Of a DNA stretch of 64,000 nt, positions 58,490-64,000 are shown in pieces. Numbering within the stretch: the first letter of the stretch is position 1; each line of letters opens with the position of its first letter. The notes under the pieces are model-generated. The model saw only the letters and a program-made list of their open reading frames with translations. It was not told the DNA's origin and searched no databases. The DNA comes from Paraphysomonas bandaiensis (taxonomy: Eukaryota > Chrysophyceae): contig CBFFRP010000108.1 in the NCBI GenBank assembly GCA_965644295.1, positions 1 through 64,000 on the forward strand, read 5' to 3'. Position numbers and translations under genes: made by a program.

Positions 58490-60127
58490 ATGAGTGGTAA
58501 TAATAGCGACTCTAATGCAGGTGTGGGGTGTACTAATAAGCCTCTATGGCGCTGGGTGATACCGTTCTTAACGAGCTCTCTGATATTCGTCAATCACTAC
58601 TGCAGAGACTCTGTGGGGGCTCTAGAGAAGCAGCTCGAGTCTGAGGTAGGGATCACTCCATCCCAGTATGGCACTCTGAACTCGCTCTACTTCTTGCCGA
58701 ATGTGATAACTCCACTGTTAGTTGGGACAGCAGCAGAGTCACTTGGAGGAGCACCCATGTGCTTGATGTGTGCTGTCCTTGTTGCTTCTTTGGGGCATGT
58801 CATATTCGCTTTTGCCGTTGAGATTAGCAGTGTGAATCTACTATTTGTGGGCCGTATTTTGGCGGGGTCTGTTTACGAAGTTATTGACTTTTTACCGATT
58901 GTATGCACTGGGGCCCTCTTCAAGGACGAATGGGGAACAATAGTTGGGGTAATGATATAAGTGAATGTTGTTATTCTTATCTAATTACTGGTTGCTATGA
59001 AGGCGACCAATGCATTTTTGCGATCGGGATCCGTTGCGACGTTTGTTATTTGCCCTCTCGTATACCACACTATGGGTCTCAAGCCTGCAATGTGGTTTTC
59101 AGCAGCGCTGGCTGCACTCTCCATTACGTTTTCGATGGGAGCGTATGTGTTAATTCGTAAATTGTCGGAGCTCTACGCTGCGTCTCCTCCGTGCTCAGAA
59201 GATAGCCCTAAACCTGTTGCCTCTCCGGAAAAGTCTGCAGCTGGGTTCATGTCCTCACCCGTTTCCGCTTACGCTCGGCGAAGGACGGCTTCCGAATTGT
59301 CAGCTGCCTCTGACGGAAGTCTGCATACGGAGGGTGAGAGCAGCTCCCTGCTTTCGCTAGAGCCATTTCGTCGCCTTTCGTACACTTACTACCTGTATAT
59401 GGGTGCTGGACTCTTCCTCTATGGCTCAATGGTACCTTTTTGGTTTACTGGAAGCAAGTACTTGCAGGAGTACTATGGCATGTCTGTGCAGGCGGCTGAC
59501 GGGCTGCTGCTAATACCAGAAGGATCCATAATCGTTCTCAGCTTCCCGCTAGGATATTTGCTAGACAATCACCTTTCCTCTGCCCCTTTGAGACTTGCCT
59601 CCCTCGGTCTCTCCACACTACTTCTGCCTGTGGGGTACTGTATGCTAATGTTAGGGGGGGTGTATGCGGAACCTGTGGAGGGTGGGGAAGAGGCAATACC
59701 TCGGGCGTACCCCCTTCTCGCTATGCTTTTCTTAGGGCTTGGATACGGCATATCGAATTGCATGTACTGGACCTCCTTGATGCAGATTGTTCCAGAGGAG
59801 CTTATAGGTCCAGCGAGCGGACTGATCGCGAGCTCTCTGAATGTGATGCCAGCTGTGGTACCTGTAGTATCTTCTCTCCAGGTATCCTTTACTTCTAGTG
59901 GAAACTGGAACCTAATTGTACTGACGGTACTTGGCGTCGCCTCTACATCCTGCGCAATGATGGCATCAAATAGGATCGCCGCCTCTCCATTTGAAGGAGG
60001 TGGCAATGATGATACAATGATCACGGAGCTGTCTGAGAGGGAACGTTTGGTCCCTAGAAACAGTGATATAGAGTCGAGTAAACCTAACTACGAAGCTACT
60101 TCAAACTACCCCCAGGACAACAAATAA
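58490..60127 (+). CDS. MFSD1-like major facilitator transporter
   Basis: Twelve-helix carrier similar to MFSD1, which in animals is a lysosomal dipeptide exporter. Two exons (58490–58948, 59003–60127) give 527 residues in frame. The N-terminal half has PFLTSSLIFVNHYCRDSVGA, PSQYGTLNSLYFLPNVITPL and RILAGSVYEVIDFLPIVC, in which the short acidic first loop, Y-C-x-D motif and SLYFLPNVI loop are MFSD1-like. There is a long cytosolic central loop (about residues 230–310) rich in Ser/Pro, then the second half (LSYTYYLYMGAGLFLYGSMV; LLLIPEGSIIVLSFPLGYLL; GLGYGISNCMYWTSLMQIVP). The C-terminal tail is acidic, with SERERLVPRN close to dileucine-type sorting signals (ERLV). The assignment to MFSD1 over other MFS clades is moderate. 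Confidence 0.75.
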
Positions 60128-62167
60128 ATATTAATAGGTTTCGAATAGATGTTACTATCTCCCTGTTTTTTGCAATATGGTTGCATTGGAAAGTTTGTAT
60201 ATCTTTGCTACTAAATGTGTTTCATGCTTTAAGTTTTAATGATGCGGTAAGCTTCTAAAAATTTATTAGTTTGGTATCGCCGCTAAGCTTCTGCAATATG
60301 TGTGTAGTTTTTCTTGGCGAAGCACTGCCCTATAGTAGCTGTGCCGTAAGCACATACCTTTTGCAAAGATGATACGCGGGTATAATTTTTAGGTACAGCG
60401 AACTTCAGACAATGCATTTAGTCTTTAGCAAGTAGTTTAATCTGTCTCCATATCCTCACCTTCATTTAAGATCTTATCCCCATTTCGTCTCAAAAAAGCT
60501 TTTTTTGGCCTGATTTGGGCTCAGCAGTGCGCTCATATCAGCACCGGGCCAATATTCAACTTCAATATTCGGTTCAACAGAAGCTCTCTCTTCTATATCT
60601 ATCTTATAATATTGAGAGTCATTTGTACGTGATTTCATTAATTACAAAATTGTAGAGAAACCACAATCATGAGCTAGCTATCCAAAGCTGATCGTCACTC
60701 CAAGAGCCAAGAGTTGTATTCCATCCCTCGTCTCAGCTCCTGTAGAAGTTCATAATGTCGTCAGTACAAGCGTGCAAATGATGTATCTTCATAACCAGAA
60801 CTTTGAAACAACTTCAAGATTATTTCAGGAGAGTTTAAGTGTAATATCTGATGCTGTATAGGTGGTAAAGGGCAGTGGCATCATTCAGTACTTTCAGGGT
60901 TTTGGTTACATTGTGCTTATCATGATATTGTGTGCCTCATATCGTACATACAGCATTCAATTAGGTGCACTTGAAGATAGGTTAAGCGTATTGTATATAT
61001 AAATGTGATGATGATGTTAATTAAGGAAATAAGAAGCCTTTATTGCGACTACAACTGTTCACATTTTCATCATCACACTTATGTACGAATATCAACACCT
61101 CACTGTAGCTTTTCACTCAGTACTCTTCTGTGGTAAGAGTGCATTTGTTGTAGCTATTATATATAGAAATTTGGGGGTTTATTAATTGAGTTGTTGATCT
61201 ATAGTGCATACACACTATATATACCATTGATTTGTTTCCTTAGTGTTAATCACAGGAAACACCTATTTCTTCTTACAACAAGCAAGCTACTAATAGAATC
61301 TAATATGGAAACATCATGAGGGCTTTTCGCCGTCCTCTCAAAATTTTGAGCGTGGGACGATATAGCCCCCTTATTTTTGCCCGTGGTTAAATATAACTGA
61401 AGGGAACGACATTAGTATACTCCTTATTCCTGACATTTTTTGTATGGTATATATGACAAGAAACTGGAATGTAATCATTAATCATGCGGTACACTTTAGA
61501 TTAATGCTTCTTAGGGTCTTAGGTCTTAGGGATGATGTGTAAATTGATTGTAAGCATGATCTCTAAAACCACAAATTTTAATTAAGACAGTCACTTTGAA
61601 CTTCTTTAGTAGAAATATAATAATTAGATAATTAGAGTATTTTATTCATTACTCAATCGAGATCGATTTTTCTTCTTAATTTTGACTTGCACATGATCAG
61701 ATATCTACTATAATACTATAATATTTGGAGGGTGATTACGAAACTCACTCTCGTCTCTCCCCTACTAGTCATTTAGAGTAGCGTTCTGAGCCTGCTATGT
61801 TGCAGCATCGCTCTGCAAGTTAGGAATATTGTTTAAATCTGTCTTGGAATGCATCTAAACCTTCAAACGTTACTGTCAATAGAGTGATTGTATAGTTTCG
61901 CTTGTTTGAAATACATCAATTCGTTTGGGGGATGAAAAACGCCCTCCTCTACTCCTCTCTTTACTTTTTATCAAATCAAAATACATGTAAAACGATGTAA
62001 ACGAACTATTTATATTAATTGGTTTACCAAAGTAACACTACCGATTCCAGTCATCACACTAATCGTATAGTTATCTTGCAACACAACTCCCCACATTTGT
62101 ATGAAATCAAGTAAGCAGTTGTGTTCATCGCGGTGTGCAATATATATGATGGTTGGAAGTGATAAAG
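60128..62167. other. AT-rich spacer, about 2 kb
   Basis: No supported ORF, RNA gene or repeat copy seen. Includes the 3' regions of the MFSD1-like (+) and PP2C (-) genes. Confidence 0.5.
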
Positions 62168-64000
62168 CTATTCTTTATAAATGAAGAAATTGAACAATCA
62201 CAACAGTAACGTTATCACTGCTGCCGAGTCGAATAGCTAATTCACATAGCTCCTCGCAAATGATATCGGCACATTTTCCTTCGCAGAAACCATCCCTAAC
62301 AAATATTATTACACTACACACACATGGGGGCAAACACACACCTCACTCGTCTTACAGCATCTGGGCGTTTCACTACGTCCCACAACCCATCAGACGCAAG
62401 AATAATAAACTCAATGTCTTTTTGAATCTCCACAGTAATGCACTCTGGGTCTGGAATCACAAGGTCGGCGAGAAAGGTCTGGAGCGAGAAGTGCATCAGA
62501 CCAAGTCAACACCATAATTAACCGTAAACATACCCGTGAATGGCCTTCCGGCCAATTAAAAAGTTCAGTAACCTCAACCCCTGGAACGAAACCTTTGTAC
62601 GGCATATCTCCTATAACACAGTCAAAGCTTATGAAGATAAAAATCCGAAGAACAGCAACTAACCTATGGACCTAGATACCGATATTTCACCACAAACGCG
62701 ATATATTTCTGTCCAATCGATGCCACTTGCCTACACCAGTTGTAAATCAACGAAAAAACATGAATCATATCACTGTACTTACCGCATCGACGACATCAGG
62801 ATCATTAAGATCCATACGATGTAAGCGCCCATAATATAACTCTCTATAACAAATACGCGTTATACACTTAACTATCAACAGAAAACACCGTACCTCTCCT
62901 CTGTGACCCATCCATGTGCCGCTTCGATACGAGCCTGCTCGTCCTCACGGTTGGGAGTGTGGCTATTGCTCATACTGACCTAAATCACTTATCACGACAA
63001 GGCTCACACACACTACCAGAGGGCTTACCGCTTCTCCGCCACGACACATTACAGCTTGGGAATCGCCAATGTTGAATACAGTCAATCGTCTGCCACTTTT
63101 GTTAATCACAGCACCTACTGCAGTTGTACCACTGTAGTTTTCATCCTGTCTCGCCCGCATCTGAAATTCAGTCGCCTTAGAAGCAGGAATATTGTACACA
63201 AAGACTCACCAGAAAATGCTTATCCAAGTTGATGCAGGTATCAAATATAGCGGCATCTAGGTTATTCTCGAACTGCGGGTGTCTGTGCAAAGTAAAAACA
63301 TTATGAACACAAATAAATCTCGTAGATACGAACGTGTAGAGGGAGTGGTGCAACGAAGATTGCAAAAACGTGGAGGCCTGTGCGCCAGAGTGTCCATCGT
63401 ATACCGCAAAGAATGCATCATCAACAGAGCAGGGTCGGCCGCAGGTGCGTGGGGGGTCAGAAAGCTCTCTCCATCTAACACCCCTATTCGATCCGTAGAA
63501 AGGAGTATAGCTACCTTCCCTCGCAGCAATTTCCTGCATTTCAACAGACACTGCACCAAAGAGGTCCGGTATCGTAACGTAGCGATCTTCATTACTGGAC
63601 CTGGGTCCCATGCGCGAGCACGACCCGTACAGCCACCTCACACTTCCCTGGAAAGGAGAAGAGAGGGAGCGAGACCGTCGCGTGTCAGACCCTGAGTCAT
63701 CCTCGGGAGAGTCCATGGCGAATATACCACTCCTGCAGTCCAGTCAAAAACATAAATGTACACTCTGTCGAAAGACTCACATCTCATCTGAAGTGGTTCT
63801 ACTTCGTCTCGGTGGGCTTTCAGGGGATGACGAACTGGCCGGCACATCCTCCGCACTGCCTAAGGGAGGAAGATCGTCCACGGAGTGCCACGTGGCTCGA
63901 ACGCCCACGCTTTCATAAGACAACCCCATAGGATTACTTTCGGGACTACCAGCACTCCCACCCTCTACTTCGTCAAGAAGGCCATGACTGCTTACGCTAC
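62168..64000 (-). CDS. PP2C-type Ser/Thr phosphatase (N-terminus beyond window)
   Basis: Metal-dependent protein phosphatase of the PPM family. The gene reads from the right edge: an upstream exon (about 63776 to beyond 64000, Ser/Pro-rich, SSSPESPPRRSRTTSDEM) splices to SGIFAMDSPEDDSGSDTRRS. Catalytic motifs in order: CSRMGPRSSNEDRYVTIPDL (Arg and first metal Asp/Glu region), DDAFFAVYDGHSGAQASTFL (DGH), GTTAVGAVINKSGRRLTVFN with GDSQAVMCRGGEA, SVSRSIGDMPYKG, FIILASDGLWDVVKRPDAVR (DG) and GSSDNVTVVIVQFF (DN). All PPM metal-site motifs are present. It ends at TAG 62168–62170. About nine short introns. The 5' end is missing because the window stops. Confidence 0.9.

Noticed and set aside
63279-63695. 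Plus-strand 138-codon ORF
   Set aside because: Antisense to PP2C exons carrying the DGH metal-site motif.

Overview
This is nuclear DNA of a ciliated protist. The evidence is eukaryotic: GT–AG introns of mostly 45–110 nt in nearly every gene, all three stop codons in use (standard code), a divergent H3/H4 pair, cohesin, dynactin, TFIID and autophagy proteins, and an IFT25-type intraflagellar transport protein. Base composition is moderately AT-rich. I cannot name the lineage from the sequence. There is no sign of bacterial or organellar DNA. About 21 protein genes are recognisable on both strands; almost all had to be assembled from exons.

Layout, left to right. 0–17 kb is gene-dense: cohesin SCC3/STAG (-), dynactin ARP10 (+), a small secreted potato-inhibitor-I protein (-), a membrane-anchored GH30 glucosylceramidase (+) whose 3' end collides with TRMT13 (-), a ZnT zinc transporter (+), divergent H4/H3 genes that share a 3' stem-loop, and a mitochondrial aldehyde dehydrogenase (-). 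17–26 kb is repeat country: a frame-broken Ty1/copia element (+), then a second copia remnant (-) split by a GC-rich segment between 68-bp direct repeats. 26.7–31 kb holds a TAF4-like gene (-), whose Q/P-rich N-terminus is a tandem exon+intron array, and a type II membrane FkbM-type methyltransferase (+). 31–42 kb holds a CELF/Bruno RNA-binding protein (-), BCKDHA (+) and an ATG14/UVRAG-type PI3-kinase subunit (-), set among copies of a dispersed repeat; one copy carries a solo LTR with a 5-bp target duplication. 42.8–50.3 kb holds a VRK-like kinase with a C-terminal FHA domain (-), a cyclin-Y-like protein (+), IFT25 (-) and an exostosin-like glycosyltransferase (-). 50.7–64 kb holds a transporter-like protein with a CRAL-TRIO domain in its central loop (+), a multicopper-oxidase-like protein that has lost copper ligands (-), an MFSD1-like carrier (+) and a PP2C phosphatase (-) running off the right edge.

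The genes are functionally unrelated neighbours, as expected in a eukaryotic chromosome. The only clear co-regulated unit is the H3/H4 pair. The most notable things are architectural: the seven-fold exon+intron amplification in the TAF4-like gene, a second independent exon+intron duplication in the VRK–FHA gene, the kinase–FHA fusion itself, the MFS/CRAL-TRIO/MFS architecture, a copper-site-deficient multicopper oxidase, and the tail-to-tail junction that appears to have clipped both the glucosylceramidase and TRMT13.
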